From assembly GCA_015295885.1 (NCBI GenBank), contig DVEE01000296.1, positions 1 to 38,960 of the forward strand: 38,960 nt of DNA, in the 5' to 3' direction. Source of the DNA: Leptolyngbyaceae cyanobacterium M65_K2018_010 (GTDB taxonomy: Bacteria; Cyanobacteriota; Cyanobacteriia; Phormidesmidales; Phormidesmidaceae). Below, piece by piece: positions 1 through 10,211 of the stretch. The stretch's first letter is position 1, and each line of letters opens with the position of its first letter. A program made the position numbers and the translations under genes. The notes under the pieces are model-generated. The model saw nothing but the letters and a program-made list of their open reading frames with translations. It had not been told where the DNA came from and ran no database searches.

Positions 1-1
1 C

Positions 2-331
<330 letters not shown>

Positions 332-381
332 TGCTTGGCCTGGGCTGCCCCCTATCTGGGCCGTCGCCGGGCTAGCTTAGA

Positions 382-406
382 AAAGCGCCCCTAAAAGGGG
401 CGCTTT
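382..406 (+). terminator. Hairpin downstream of psbA, probable intrinsic terminator
   Basis: AAAGCGCCCCT-aaa-AGGGGCGCTTT, perfect 11-bp stem with 3-nt loop, ~50 nt after the psbA stop. Confidence 0.8.
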
Positions 407-524
407 CGTGGTTTAAACCCCAACTTTCCTGGGTCGGGCCAGCGGCGGCGGCTGAAATCGGCGAGAAGAGGATTGCAGCCCTGGGCTAGCCCAGGATCAG
501 CCCCTGGGGCGCTCTGCTGGCCGG

Positions 525-2864
525 CTAGGTAAAGGGCAAGGCATCCGGCTTCAGCCTAGCCTCCCCAGCTTTAACTGGGGTGGGATCAGGCAAGACACGC
601 ACCCTGGCAAACTTGAGGCCGCTGACCCCGGGTAGGGGCTCCACTAAGCCCCGCTCGATCTGGTTGCCCACCCAGCCCTCCCGTTGCAGATAGTGCAGGT
701 ACTGCCCATACTCCTGCCATTCCGCTGGGGTGGAATAGACCACCGTGAGCTGACCGGGTTGGGTAATGCGCTGGTGGGTTTCTGCATCGCAGGCTTTATC
801 AATGCGCTTCTTGACAATTTCGTAGCGGGTATCGCGGCTACCACGGAGGTCGAACAGGCGCTCGGTGGTTTCGTCGTGGACAATATCCACGGTCGAGCCC
901 TGAACCAAAACCAGGTGGGTGATTTCCATGGCGGTGTGGTAGCGGGCTTTGAGGTCTAGGCCACGGCGGGCGCAGTCACACATGGCTCGCAGTTGTTCGT
1001 AGCGTAGGGCCTTGAGGTGGAACTCCGTAAAGTTTGGATCAATGGCCTGCCCCGCATAGATCATGTGGTCTATGCCATCGGTCGCTTCCAGGTCGCAGTA
1101 GTGGGGGGTGATGCTCTGCATAGCGGGTTGCCAGCGGTTCCAGGTATCCCGCAACAGGCCGTTAATGGAGGCCATGGTTTGGTCATAGCGAGCGCGGGCA
1201 GCGTAGACTGAGCCATGGCTGGCGTCGATGGCCGCGCGGTAACGGGCGATCGCGGCTCTGGCCCCAGGATTGATTTGGGCAAAGTAGGCGAAATGGGCCT
1301 CAACGTCCTGCCGCAGGTAGCTCAGCAGGGTAACTTCAGTATCGACGGTAACCCCCTTGGCCAGCGCCTCGATGCGGTCTTCTAGATCTAGCTTGAGTTG
1401 ATCGATAAGCCCATGCTTCAGGGTTTGGCCCACGCTGGTGACCACCGCCAGGGCCAGGTGCAATTGCGCCAAGAGATCCTGCTGAATGGCCCCGTTTCGT
1501 TCGTCGGAAGACCCCCGAAGATCGGAAATGCCATAGAGCGGGTAGACGCCCTCAAAGACAATTGGCACCGGTGGCAGGCCCAAACTCAGTCGTTCCGCCT
1601 CCTGTTCAAACCGCCAACGTACCGCTGGATGCACCTGGCTAAACTGTTCCCTGACGCTGTAGCGCATCGCGGCCTTGAGGGCCGGAATCAGGGTGGTGGC
1701 CAGGCTACAATCGGCCTGATTGAAGGCAAAGGGCTGGGTACTGGTGAGTCCGACCAGACCCATCATGGGTTGAGAGCCTTGGTCCGGGAGGCCAGGGTGC
1801 CTCACCAGGGGAATGACCAGAAGCGATCGCGCTCCTTCCGCCCAAAGATCCTGCTCACACTGGGTTGGGGCCTCCAGGCTCAGGTCCGCAACGGTGAGAA
1901 CTGCACCGGTTTCCGTGGCGCGCCAAAACACCGAGGGCTGCAGTTCCCCCAAGGCATAGGTGCGATCCTCCCAGTGGGGTTGATCAAGCCCCCGAAATAA
2001 TTGAGCCCGCTGGTTTTCTGCAATCAGCAAGAGACTGTTATCGGCCCCAAACAGTTGCTTAATCAGGCGATTGGCCTTGTCAAACTGGCTGGTGCCAATC
2101 ACGGGTTCTTGGCCCACTAACAATTGGATCAGGGCCTTGGAGGTTTCCCGCTCCGTCACCTCAATGCCCTCTAGAAGCAGTAATCCCCTGGCGGCGTACT
2201 GATCCGGCCTGAGATGGGCAATCACCTGATTGAGGGCCGAATCCCGCATCAACAACTGGGTCGTCACCTGGGATCGGCTGGGCGGGTGGGGCCAGCAAGC
2301 CCGCACCTGGGCTTCAATCTCAGGGGCTACGGCCTGGATGCGAATCCCCTCAGGAGCCGTGCTTAAGCGCAGTTCAAATTGGCGCCTTTGCTGGGTTTCG
2401 GGATCGTTCAGGGATACCACCAGGGGTTCATGGAGCCATCGCCGGGCGACTAAATGGGCTTCTCCATAGCATTGCTCTAACAGGGCGTTGAGAAAATGAC
2501 GACGGAAGCGATCGCGTAGTCCCTGCTGGTCCGTGACGGTGAGGCGGGTCAAAACATCCTGAGGCAATTGCTCCTGCTCTGTCGGGAGCCCCGTCAGGTG
2601 ATAAAAGTAATCGTTGGCAAAGCGTAGGCGCCAAGGGGGAGGGGCCGAGTTCAGGTGGGTTTCGACGGCAATGACGGCCATCAGCAGGTGGCTGTGATGG
2701 CGGATTAAGGCCGTCCAGTCCGTTGCCCAGCACCCTGTCGGCTCCAGTGCCCCGCTGGGCCAACTTTCCCTGGGAGGGGGGCCATCCTCGGTCCCAGCCT
2801 CGCTGGAGGCTGCTCCAGAGGTTTGCCCCTCCCCAGGGGAATTGAGCTGGTGTAAAAATTCCAT
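525..2864 (-). CDS. GAF-like domain-containing cyanobacterial protein (779 aa)
   Basis: Long ORF; central segment (LLIAENQRAQLFRGL...WRATETGAVLTVADLSLEAPTQCEQDLWAEGARSLLVIPLV) resembles a GAF domain. Confidence 0.75.
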   Translation of the reverse strand: MEFLHQLNSPGEGQTSGAASSEAGTEDGPPPRESWPSGALEPTGCWATDWTALIRHHSHLLMAVIAVETHLNSAPPPWRLRFANDYFYHLTGLPTEQEQLPQDVLTRLTVTDQQGLRDRFRRHFLNALLEQCYGEAHLVARRWLHEPLVVSLNDPETQQRRQFELRLSTAPEGIRIQAVAPEIEAQVRACWPHPPSRSQVTTQLLMRDSALNQVIAHLRPDQYAARGLLLLEGIEVTERETSKALIQLLVGQEPVIGTSQFDKANRLIKQLFGADNSLLLIAENQRAQLFRGLDQPHWEDRTYALGELQPSVFWRATETGAVLTVADLSLEAPTQCEQDLWAEGARSLLVIPLVRHPGLPDQGSQPMMGLVGLTSTQPFAFNQADCSLATTLIPALKAAMRYSVREQFSQVHPAVRWRFEQEAERLSLGLPPVPIVFEGVYPLYGISDLRGSSDERNGAIQQDLLAQLHLALAVVTSVGQTLKHGLIDQLKLDLEDRIEALAKGVTVDTEVTLLSYLRQDVEAHFAYFAQINPGARAAIARYRAAIDASHGSVYAARARYDQTMASINGLLRDTWNRWQPAMQSITPHYCDLEATDGIDHMIYAGQAIDPNFTEFHLKALRYEQLRAMCDCARRGLDLKARYHTAMEITHLVLVQGSTVDIVHDETTERLFDLRGSRDTRYEIVKKRIDKACDAETHQRITQPGQLTVVYSTPAEWQEYGQYLHYLQREGWVGNQIERGLVEPLPGVSGLKFARVRVLPDPTPVKAGEARLKPDALPFT

Positions 2865-3129
2865 AGCCGTAGCCTGCCTGGATCGCCCTGAAACCTACCG
2901 CAGTCCCACCCTACAGCAGATCCTGCCCACCCAGATTGCCCAGTTTGGGCGAGCCAATCGCACCGGCTGGTGGGGCTACCTGGGTCTCAGGCCGGGGAGA
3001 GTTCCCCCCGGGGGTTTCCTGAGGCCGGGATGAACCCTCTACAATAGAAGCCTTGCCCTATCGGCAGTTTTTTCTCTGGTTGGGGCTGCCCTGGCTCCCC
3101 GGCCGTTGCTGTTTTGAGTTGACCCACCC

Positions 3130-4599
3130 ATGTTTGAAGCCCTGTCTGATCGCCTCGAGTCGGCCTGGAAGAGCCTGCGCGGACAAGACAAAATTAGCGA
3201 GTCCAATATTAACGAAGCTCTGCGCGAAGTCCGTCGGGCCCTGTTGGAAGCCGATGTTAACCTGCAGGTGATCAAAGACTTCATCGCGGAGGTTAAGGAC
3301 AAGGCCCTGGGGGCAGAGGTGGTCAAGGGGGTCAACCCCGATCAGCAATTCATCAAGATTGTCCATGATGAGTTGGTCACCCTGATGGGCGAGACTAACG
3401 TGCCGCTGGCTGATGCCGCCGTCAAGCCAACGGTGGTGCTGATGGCGGGTTTACAGGGCACCGGTAAAACCACCGCCACGGCTAAATTGGCCCTACACCT
3501 GCGCAAGGAAAATCGCAGCACGCTGCTGGTCGCCACCGATGTGTATCGTCCCGCCGCGGTGGATCAATTGATTACCCTTGGTGAGCAAATTGGGGTGCCT
3601 GTATTTGAACTGGGCACCGAGGCCAACCCCGTGGACATTGCCCGGCAGGGGATAGAACAGGCCAGGGCGACCAGGGTTGACACCGTCATCGTCGATACCG
3701 CCGGGCGCTTGCAGATTGACCCCAAAATGATGGCGGAACTGGCGGATATTAAAGCGGCGATCCACCCCGATGAGGTGCTGCTGGTGGTGGATGCCATGAC
3801 CGGCCAGGAAGCCGCCAACCTAACCCGTACTTTCCACGAGCAAATTGGCATTACCGGTGCCATTCTCACCAAAATGGACGGCGATGCCCGCGGCGGGGCC
3901 GCCCTGTCGGTGCGCCAGATCTCGGGCCAGCCGATTAAGTTCATCGGTGTGGGGGAAAAGGTAGAAGCCCTGCAGCCCTTTTACCCCGACCGCATGGCCT
4001 CGCGCATTTTGGGGATGGGCGATGTCCTCACCCTGGTAGAAAAGGCCCAGGAAGCCGTCGATATTGCCGATGCGGAAAAACTGCAAAGGAAAATCCTAGA
4101 GGCAGAGTTTGACTTTGATGATTTCCTCAAGCAGATGCGGTTCATGAAAAGCATGGGATCCCTGGGCAGTATCATGAAGCTCATCCCAGGCCTGGGCAAA
4201 CAAATTTCCGGGGAAATGCTGGAGCAGGGTGAGGTGCAGTTGAAGCGCTGTGAAGCCATGATTAACTCCATGACCCGGGAAGAACGCAAACACCCTAACC
4301 TGCTTTCTGGTTCGCCCAGCCGGCGGCGACGGATTGCCGCTGGGTCAGGTCACCAAGAAAAGGATGTGAGCAAACTGGTGAGCGACTTTACCAAAATGCG
4401 ATCGCTGATGCAGCAGATGGGTCGCGGTGGCGGTATGCCTGGGCTGGGCGGTGGGATGCCCGGACTAGGTGGCGGCATGCCGGGCTTGGGGGGTGCGCCC
4501 GGTCTGCCGGGCCTGGGGGGATCCCGACCGGGGTTCCGAGCCCCTAGCTCCAAAAAGCAGAAAAAACAGAAGAAAAAGAAAGGGTTCGGCCAACTCTAG
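3130..4599 (+). CDS. ffh: Signal recognition particle protein Ffh (SRP54)
   Basis: MFEALSDRLESAWKSLRGQDKISESNINEALREVRRALLEADVN, G1 GLQGTGKTT, DTAGRLQ, TKMDGDARGGAALS, M-domain SPSRRRRIAAGSGH. C-terminus is a GMPGLGG repeat plus a basic tail. Confidence 0.97.
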   Translation: MFEALSDRLESAWKSLRGQDKISESNINEALREVRRALLEADVNLQVIKDFIAEVKDKALGAEVVKGVNPDQQFIKIVHDELVTLMGETNVPLADAAVKPTVVLMAGLQGTGKTTATAKLALHLRKENRSTLLVATDVYRPAAVDQLITLGEQIGVPVFELGTEANPVDIARQGIEQARATRVDTVIVDTAGRLQIDPKMMAELADIKAAIHPDEVLLVVDAMTGQEAANLTRTFHEQIGITGAILTKMDGDARGGAALSVRQISGQPIKFIGVGEKVEALQPFYPDRMASRILGMGDVLTLVEKAQEAVDIADAEKLQRKILEAEFDFDDFLKQMRFMKSMGSLGSIMKLIPGLGKQISGEMLEQGEVQLKRCEAMINSMTREERKHPNLLSGSPSRRRRIAAGSGHQEKDVSKLVSDFTKMRSLMQQMGRGGGMPGLGGGMPGLGGGMPGLGGAPGLPGLGGSRPGFRAPSSKKQKKQKKKKGFGQL

Positions 4600-4627
4600 C
4601 CCGGCCGCCGGTGACTCTTCTGGGGCT

Positions 4628-5482
4628 CTAGGGTTGGGCCTGGATTTTCTCGGCCTCCTGAATGGCCCGGGCCCGGTTGTTGGCGTAGGTGGCAATGCGG
4701 TCTTGGGCAATGGGGTAGCGTTCGTCCGTTGTCGGCACCTCGGCCATCAAATCCGAAGCCCGTTGCCAGCGCACCGCTAAGTCTAGCCACTCTGCGGCAG
4801 TGGTGGCAGATTGGCCATCTTCCACCGCCTGCTGGGCAATGCGCACCGCCAGCACAAAGGGATCTTGGGTAGGGGTGAGCGGGGGCGTTGGGGCAGGGGT
4901 GGGCACTGCGGCGGGGTGGTTAGTTCGCCCCAGGGGGGCCAGGCTAGCCCTGAGCCAATCCTTGGTAGCCCACCCCACCATCAGCAGGAGCAAGGCTAAA
5001 CTGGCTCCGCCGACCAGGCCACGCCAAAAGGCGGTACGATTGCGGGAAACTTTTTTGCTCGGCACATCCTCTAGGTAAGGGTTGCGCTGGCGGGGAGCGC
5101 GCAAATCTTGCCAGAATCGCACCACCGGGTTCGGTTGACGCAGGGTGACCGGTTCTGACCAGAGCAGGCTATTTTCAGGGTCGCGCTTAATTTCTTCCAG
5201 CCATAGCAACTGCTGTTCCTGCACAATGCGGCCGTTGATATTGACCTTGGCAATCCCCCTGGGACTGATCGCTTCTAGCACTTCTCGCACCTGTTCCACC
5301 ACGGTGGCCTGGGGCAGTTGCTCCGCCGTCGGGGCTTCGACCAGCAACTGCAGGACACCATTGTCCTGCACGGCGCGGGTGCGAATGCCAGCCTGGGCGA
5401 AGTGCTCATTGAGCAGTTGAATAATGGCGGCAACGCTACCCTGACGGGCTTGAAAGTCAATATCGTCGATGGTTGAGTGCAT
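4628..5482 (-). CDS. Conserved cyanobacterial hypothetical membrane protein (284 aa)
   Basis: Complete ORF with one predicted TM segment (FWRGLVGGASLALLLLMVGWATKDWL), a cytosolic-type N-domain and a Pro-rich linker. Confidence 0.7.
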   Translation of the reverse strand: MHSTIDDIDFQARQGSVAAIIQLLNEHFAQAGIRTRAVQDNGVLQLLVEAPTAEQLPQATVVEQVREVLEAISPRGIAKVNINGRIVQEQQLLWLEEIKRDPENSLLWSEPVTLRQPNPVVRFWQDLRAPRQRNPYLEDVPSKKVSRNRTAFWRGLVGGASLALLLLMVGWATKDWLRASLAPLGRTNHPAAVPTPAPTPPLTPTQDPFVLAVRIAQQAVEDGQSATTAAEWLDLAVRWQRASDLMAEVPTTDERYPIAQDRIATYANNRARAIQEAEKIQAQP

Positions 5483-5602
5483 GGTTGGACAAAACCCGCG
5501 GCGGTGGCCCCCTGAAGTCGAAATCCGGGGTCAAAGGTCTGATCCCAGCATTATACCAAGCCTTCGCTGACCCAGAACATTCCTAGTCTGATTGCCCCGA
5601 CG

Positions 5603-6664
5603 CTACAGGAGATGCTGCCACCGGGCCTCAGCGCCCAGGCGTTGAACGGCTTTTTTTATGTCCTGGGTGCGATCCTTATGCACCACCAGGGTGGCCTGGC
5701 CATCCCGAACGATGACCACATCTTCTAACCCAATGGTCACCACCACTTCGTCGGGGTCGGTGGCGTAGACAATGCTCCCCTCGGTATCCAGGGCCAGGTG
5801 GGTAGCTAGATCAACATTTTTATCCTCGGGCTTTTTCAACAACCGTTCCACCGCATTCCAATCCCCTAAGTCGTCCCAACCAAAGGCTACGGGCATGACG
5901 TAGGCCCGATCGGTGTGCTCCATCACCGCATAGTCAATGCTGAGCTTGGTCAGGTTAGGGTAAGCCTCAACGCCCTGGGCCAAGATGGGGTTGATCAGCT
6001 CGGGGGCGTGGGTCTTGAGTTCCTTCAGCATCACCTGGGCCGGGAAAACAAACATGCCGCTGTTCCAGCTAAACCGACCACTGGCAATAAAGGTCTCGGC
6101 GGTCTTAGCATCGGGTTTTTCGGTGAAACGACTGACTCGGTAGGCGGTGAGGGACTCGTAGGTGCCCACGGGGTCTCCCTGCTCAATGTAGCCATAGCCG
6201 GTGGCGGCATAGCTCGGGGTGATTCCTAGGGTGGCAATGGCATTTTGCGCCATGGCTAGATCCGCGGCCCCCCGAATCGTCTGGGCAAAGGCATCGGTAT
6301 CGGCAATCCAGTGGTCAGCGGGGAAAAAGCCCAGCAGGGCCTCGGGGCCATGGCGCTGAGCCACCTCCAGGGTGCTCCAAGCCACTGCTGGAGCGGTATC
6401 TCGGCCCATGGGCTCAACCAGCAAATTGGCGGTCGGCAGGTGTGGCAGTTGCTCCCGCACCCCCTCAGCTAGGTGAGCAGCGGTAACTACCCAGAGGTTA
6501 TCCCAACCGCCGGCCAGAGGGAGCAGTCGATCGGCGGTTGCCTGCAACAGGCTGCGATCGCTACCATCCAGGCAGAGAAACTGCTTAGGCCGCTCTAACC
6601 GACTGACAGGCCAAAATCGCTCGCCCTTGCCGCCGGCCAAGATTACGGGGATGAGGGTGGTCAT
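5603..6664 (-). CDS. manC: Mannose-1-phosphate guanylyltransferase
   Basis: PVILAGGKGERFWPVSRLERPKQFL, FFPADHWI, FTEKPDA, WNSGMFVF, DYAVMEH, GWDDLGDWNA motifs of GDP-mannose pyrophosphorylases. Confidence 0.92.
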   Translation of the reverse strand: MTTLIPVILAGGKGERFWPVSRLERPKQFLCLDGSDRSLLQATADRLLPLAGGWDNLWVVTAAHLAEGVREQLPHLPTANLLVEPMGRDTAPAVAWSTLEVAQRHGPEALLGFFPADHWIADTDAFAQTIRGAADLAMAQNAIATLGITPSYAATGYGYIEQGDPVGTYESLTAYRVSRFTEKPDAKTAETFIASGRFSWNSGMFVFPAQVMLKELKTHAPELINPILAQGVEAYPNLTKLSIDYAVMEHTDRAYVMPVAFGWDDLGDWNAVERLLKKPEDKNVDLATHLALDTEGSIVYATDPDEVVVTIGLEDVVIVRDGQATLVVHKDRTQDIKKAVQRLGAEARWQHLL

Positions 6665-6777
6665 AGGGAGTTTTCCTTAGGGTTTTGAGTATAGTTTGCG
6701 GGCTAAGTCGGTGGGGGCCATTCGGCCATTCAATAGAAGAGGTGGTTGGGGGTAGAGGGGGGTAGACCCTCCGGCCT

Positions 6778-6820
6778 GGGGGCTTCGTCGTGAGCGGCTC
6801 AGCTGAACGGCGTAGCCCCC
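6778..6820. repeat. Imperfect 43-nt intergenic hairpin (REP-like palindrome or structured RNA)
   Basis: GGGGGCT ... AGCCCCC outer 7-bp stem, inner CGTCG/CGGCG and AGC/GCT stems; lies between the divergent manC and LCP genes. Confidence 0.5.
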
Positions 6821-7039
6821 AAACCCCCTGCTTACAATTAACTAACTCACCTACTCACTAACTTCCTGATCCTACCTTTGGGCAGGGGGGGGAGGGGCAA
6901 AATTGGCTTAATATTGATTAACACATTAAGTTCCTACAAAGTTTCCGTTCTATCCAGAATGACCGTCGGTCCAAGTCATCTACTGGGCAGGATCGATCCA
7001 GGTTACCCTTTCGCAAGCAGTTCAGTTAGGTGGTGAAGA

Positions 7040-8449
7040 GTGGCCTCAACCCAGCAGGTACCCCTAGGAGATACTCCTAATCCCAAGCCCAATGGCCCCC
7101 CAGAGAGCCCCCCTAGCCAGCCCCCGGTAGGCCAATCCCAGCGGCGGGGCCTAGGCCGGGCCCTGCAGGTGCTGCTGTGGAGCGGCCTATTGGTGGGGGC
7201 CGCCGCCACCTCCGCCCTAGTTGGGGCGGGCCTAGCCCTGTTCTTACCTCTGCCCGAGTTCATGGTCGGTGAATCCAGGCCAGCGATGGGGCTGGGCGAT
7301 CTTTGGAAATCCGGTTTCCGGTACCAGGTGACTCGGCCCGTCAACATTCTGGTCATGGGGATTGACGAAGTTCTCGATGCCCCGGCCCAGTCCGAGGCCA
7401 TTTTTTCCGGCCGTACGGATACCCTGCTGCTAGTGCGGCTCAACCCCCAAGACAAGACCCTGAAGGTTATGTCCATTCCCCGGGATACCCGGGTACAAAT
7501 TCCCGGCTATGGCATGGCGAAGATTAACCAGGCCAATGTGGAAGGCGGCCCAGAGCTAGTTGCCGAAACCCTGGCGGACAATCTGGGCAATGTGCAAATT
7601 GACCGCTATGTGCGGGTGAATACCACCGCTTTTCGGGAGATTGTGGACCTCATTGGTGGGATTGAGGTGGAGGTCCCTAAGCGGATGCAGTACACCGACA
7701 AAACCCAAGGGCTTTACATAGACCTCTACCCCGGCTGGCAAACCTTGAACGGGGATCAAGCGGAACAATTTGCCCGGTTTCGGAATGCCGACGGAGATAT
7801 TGGCCGAGTCCAGCGCCAGCAAATGCTGCTCCGGGCTTTCCGAGAGCGTCTAACCCACCCTACGGTGATGCCCAAATTGCCCCAGGCCATTCGCCTTGTG
7901 CAGCGCTACATCGATACCAATCTGACCCTAGAAGAGATGCTCGCTCTGGCTAATTTTGGCCTAGAAACTGGTGCGGACGAGTTACAGATGGTCATGCTGC
8001 CGGGTCGATTTAGCGGCCCCGCCGAGTACGAGGCAAGCTACTGGTTACCGGATTGGGAGGCTTCGGCCACCATTTTGCAAAACTTCTTCCAAACCCATGG
8101 GGTAGGCGTTTACGCTGATCATAGCGGCCGTCACTCTGGTGCTGATCTGCGGATCGCAATTCAGAACGCTTCTGGCACCTCTGAGGTGGGGGCGACGGTA
8201 GCTCACTATTTGGCCGAGCAAGGCTTTAGTAATGTGTATGTGGTCTCTAACTGGCCTACCACCGCCAGCCGGACGGAGGTGATTGCCCAAAAGGGCGATC
8301 TGGAGAGTGCTCGATGGGTACAGTCGCTGTTGGGAACGGGACGGGTTGTGTCAGACTCTACCGGGGATTTGCGATCCGATCTAACCATTCGAGTGGGGCA
8401 GGATTGGGTTGAGCAGTCCTCCTCACCCCCAGCACCCCGTTCTTTCTAG
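7040..8449 (+). CDS. LytR-CpsA-Psr (LCP) family protein
   Basis: N-terminal TM helix, NILVMGIDE...SGRTDTLLLVRLNPQDKTLKVMSIPRDTRVQIPGYGMAKINQAN, RNADGDIGRVQRQQMLLRAF; C-terminal LytR_C-like region. Confidence 0.93.
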   Translation: MASTQQVPLGDTPNPKPNGPPESPPSQPPVGQSQRRGLGRALQVLLWSGLLVGAAATSALVGAGLALFLPLPEFMVGESRPAMGLGDLWKSGFRYQVTRPVNILVMGIDEVLDAPAQSEAIFSGRTDTLLLVRLNPQDKTLKVMSIPRDTRVQIPGYGMAKINQANVEGGPELVAETLADNLGNVQIDRYVRVNTTAFREIVDLIGGIEVEVPKRMQYTDKTQGLYIDLYPGWQTLNGDQAEQFARFRNADGDIGRVQRQQMLLRAFRERLTHPTVMPKLPQAIRLVQRYIDTNLTLEEMLALANFGLETGADELQMVMLPGRFSGPAEYEASYWLPDWEASATILQNFFQTHGVGVYADHSGRHSGADLRIAIQNASGTSEVGATVAHYLAEQGFSNVYVVSNWPTTASRTEVIAQKGDLESARWVQSLLGTGRVVSDSTGDLRSDLTIRVGQDWVEQSSSPPAPRSF

Positions 8450-8482
8450 GCCATTGGGGGGAGGCAGCCATCGCCTGCCTGC

Positions 8483-9196
8483 CTAGAGAACCGGATGATT
8501 TTGCAGATCCACCGCCGCCTGAAAGGCATCCCAGGCCAAAACATCCGCCAGCAGAGCACGATAGCCCAACACATTGGGATGGAGGCCATCGGCGGAGATG
8601 CGATCGCGCCACCAAGCCTCTCCCCGCATGAGCCAAAGATCCATCACATCCAAGTAGGGAATGTTGTAGCTGGCACAGGCTTGACGAGTCGCCTCCTTGT
8701 AGCGCCATTGCTCCCGCTGGGAGTAGTACAACACCTCAGAGAAGGGCATGGCAGCCTCATTGACGGGGGGCATGCCGATAAACAAAACCGGGCACAGTTG
8801 GCGAGCCTGGCTCAGCAGTTGGGTCAGACTTTGTTCAAATTCTTCAAATTCCGTATAGTTACGCCCTAGGGGACGGCCCACCCGGGCAGAATCGTTAGTC
8901 CCGACGGACAACATAATCAAATCGGGCAGCCGGTTACGAATTTCGCCCCGGTAACGAAATTCCTGGTGGAGTCTGGCCAGCACCTGGCCCAGGCGATCGC
9001 CCCGTACTCCCAGGTTGTAGAAGACAGCACCAGTAGATCCCGGCTCCATGGCAAGGCGGCGCAGCCGCTCCACCCAACCCCCTCCCTCCGGGTCGCCAAA
9101 GCCGTAGACCAGGCTATCGCCTAAAACAACAATCTTCTGTGGATGGGCCTGCTTCAGCGTAATACCCGCCGCAGGACTGGAAGAAGTCGCTACCAT
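8483..9196 (-). CDS. GDSL/SGNH-family lipase or esterase
   Basis: IVVLGDSLVYGFG (block I), SVGTNDSA (block III), DGLHPNVLGYRALL (block V). Confidence 0.9.
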   Translation of the reverse strand: MVATSSSPAAGITLKQAHPQKIVVLGDSLVYGFGDPEGGGWVERLRRLAMEPGSTGAVFYNLGVRGDRLGQVLARLHQEFRYRGEIRNRLPDLIMLSVGTNDSARVGRPLGRNYTEFEEFEQSLTQLLSQARQLCPVLFIGMPPVNEAAMPFSEVLYYSQREQWRYKEATRQACASYNIPYLDVMDLWLMRGEAWWRDRISADGLHPNVLGYRALLADVLAWDAFQAAVDLQNHPVL

Positions 9197-9443
9197 TCAG
9201 ACTGTCTTATCCTCAACACCTAGGTGCAAACACCAGTTTCCCCCAGCCAGGCTAGGCAGGGCCTGGGTATTGGTGCAGAACTCACTGAGACTTCATAGGT
9301 CTAGATAGAGTCCAGCCATCCCAGGGGGAAAGGTGTTTAAATTGTTTACATACTACCTTGCTCTGCCCTCAGCACAATGGGGTTGGCTCTGGCCAGCAAC
9401 GGCCAGGGCTGCTTCTCCGTCTCCACTGCCTTTGCTGTTACCT

Positions 9444-9941
9444 ATGCTCTCCCCCGCCATTGAACGTCTGCTGCAGGACCTTAGGGATGAAGACAGTAAC
9501 CGTCGCGACGCTGCGACAGAAGCCCTCTGGCAAATGTGGTTTACCCAAAAGGGCACGAGAGGACTGCAACGTCTGCGTCAGAGTCAAGTCCTACTGGAGG
9601 GTGGACATCTCGCTGCCGCGGAGGAACTGCTGTCACGGTTGATTGCCGATTTACCCGATTTTGCCGAAGCCTGGAATCGGCGGGCCGTGCTGTACTTTGT
9701 GCAGGAGCGCTACGAAGAGGCTAAGACCGACTGTCAACGGGTGGTGGAGTTAATCCCCTACCATTTTGGGGCTCTCCACGGTCTGGGCCTGTGTTACGCC
9801 GCCCTAGAGCAGTATCGGGAAGCGATTCAGGCCTTTCAACAGGCCTTAGAGGTGCAGCCCTACGCCCTGGCTAACCAGCGGTTGATTTTGGAATGTACCC
9901 TACGGCTGGAGGATGACAGTAACCCGGCAGGCCCGGCCTAG
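9444..9941 (+). CDS. TPR-repeat protein (ORF open from 9333; internal ATG at 9444 preferred)
   Basis: Tandem TPR-like helices: AEAWNRRAVLYFVQERYEEAKTDCQRVVELIPYHFGALHGLGLCYAALEQYREAIQAFQQALEVQP. Confidence 0.8.
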   Translation: MLSPAIERLLQDLRDEDSNRRDAATEALWQMWFTQKGTRGLQRLRQSQVLLEGGHLAAAEELLSRLIADLPDFAEAWNRRAVLYFVQERYEEAKTDCQRVVELIPYHFGALHGLGLCYAALEQYREAIQAFQQALEVQPYALANQRLILECTLRLEDDSNPAGPA

Positions 9942-10211
9942 GTGGCACCGGCCTGACCCCGGAGAGGGATAGCCCTAGCGCCCTAGTGGTCCTCCCTGCC
10001 CTCCCGTCCACCGAGGGGGGACCTGGTTAAGCCTGAGGGGATCTGGACTAAATACCGCGTCCCCCAGCCAGCCCTTTGCTAGCGGAACTGCAGAAATGCC
10101 CTAGGGATGAATAATTGGTTAAAGGGGGCATTCTGTGGCACTCTGAGAAATGGACTTATCACCGCCCTGAACCCCTGATCCACAAGCATTAGCAACCATT
10201 GAGCCAAGGCT

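Noticed and set aside
1398-2000. 200-aa plus-strand ORF
   Set aside because: Fully antisense to the GAF-domain gene, no recognisable motifs; typical spurious ORF in GC-rich DNA.
2865-3129. Possible small SRP RNA (ffs) upstream of ffh
   Set aside because: No GGAAGCAGCC-type conserved SRP RNA loop seen on either strand.
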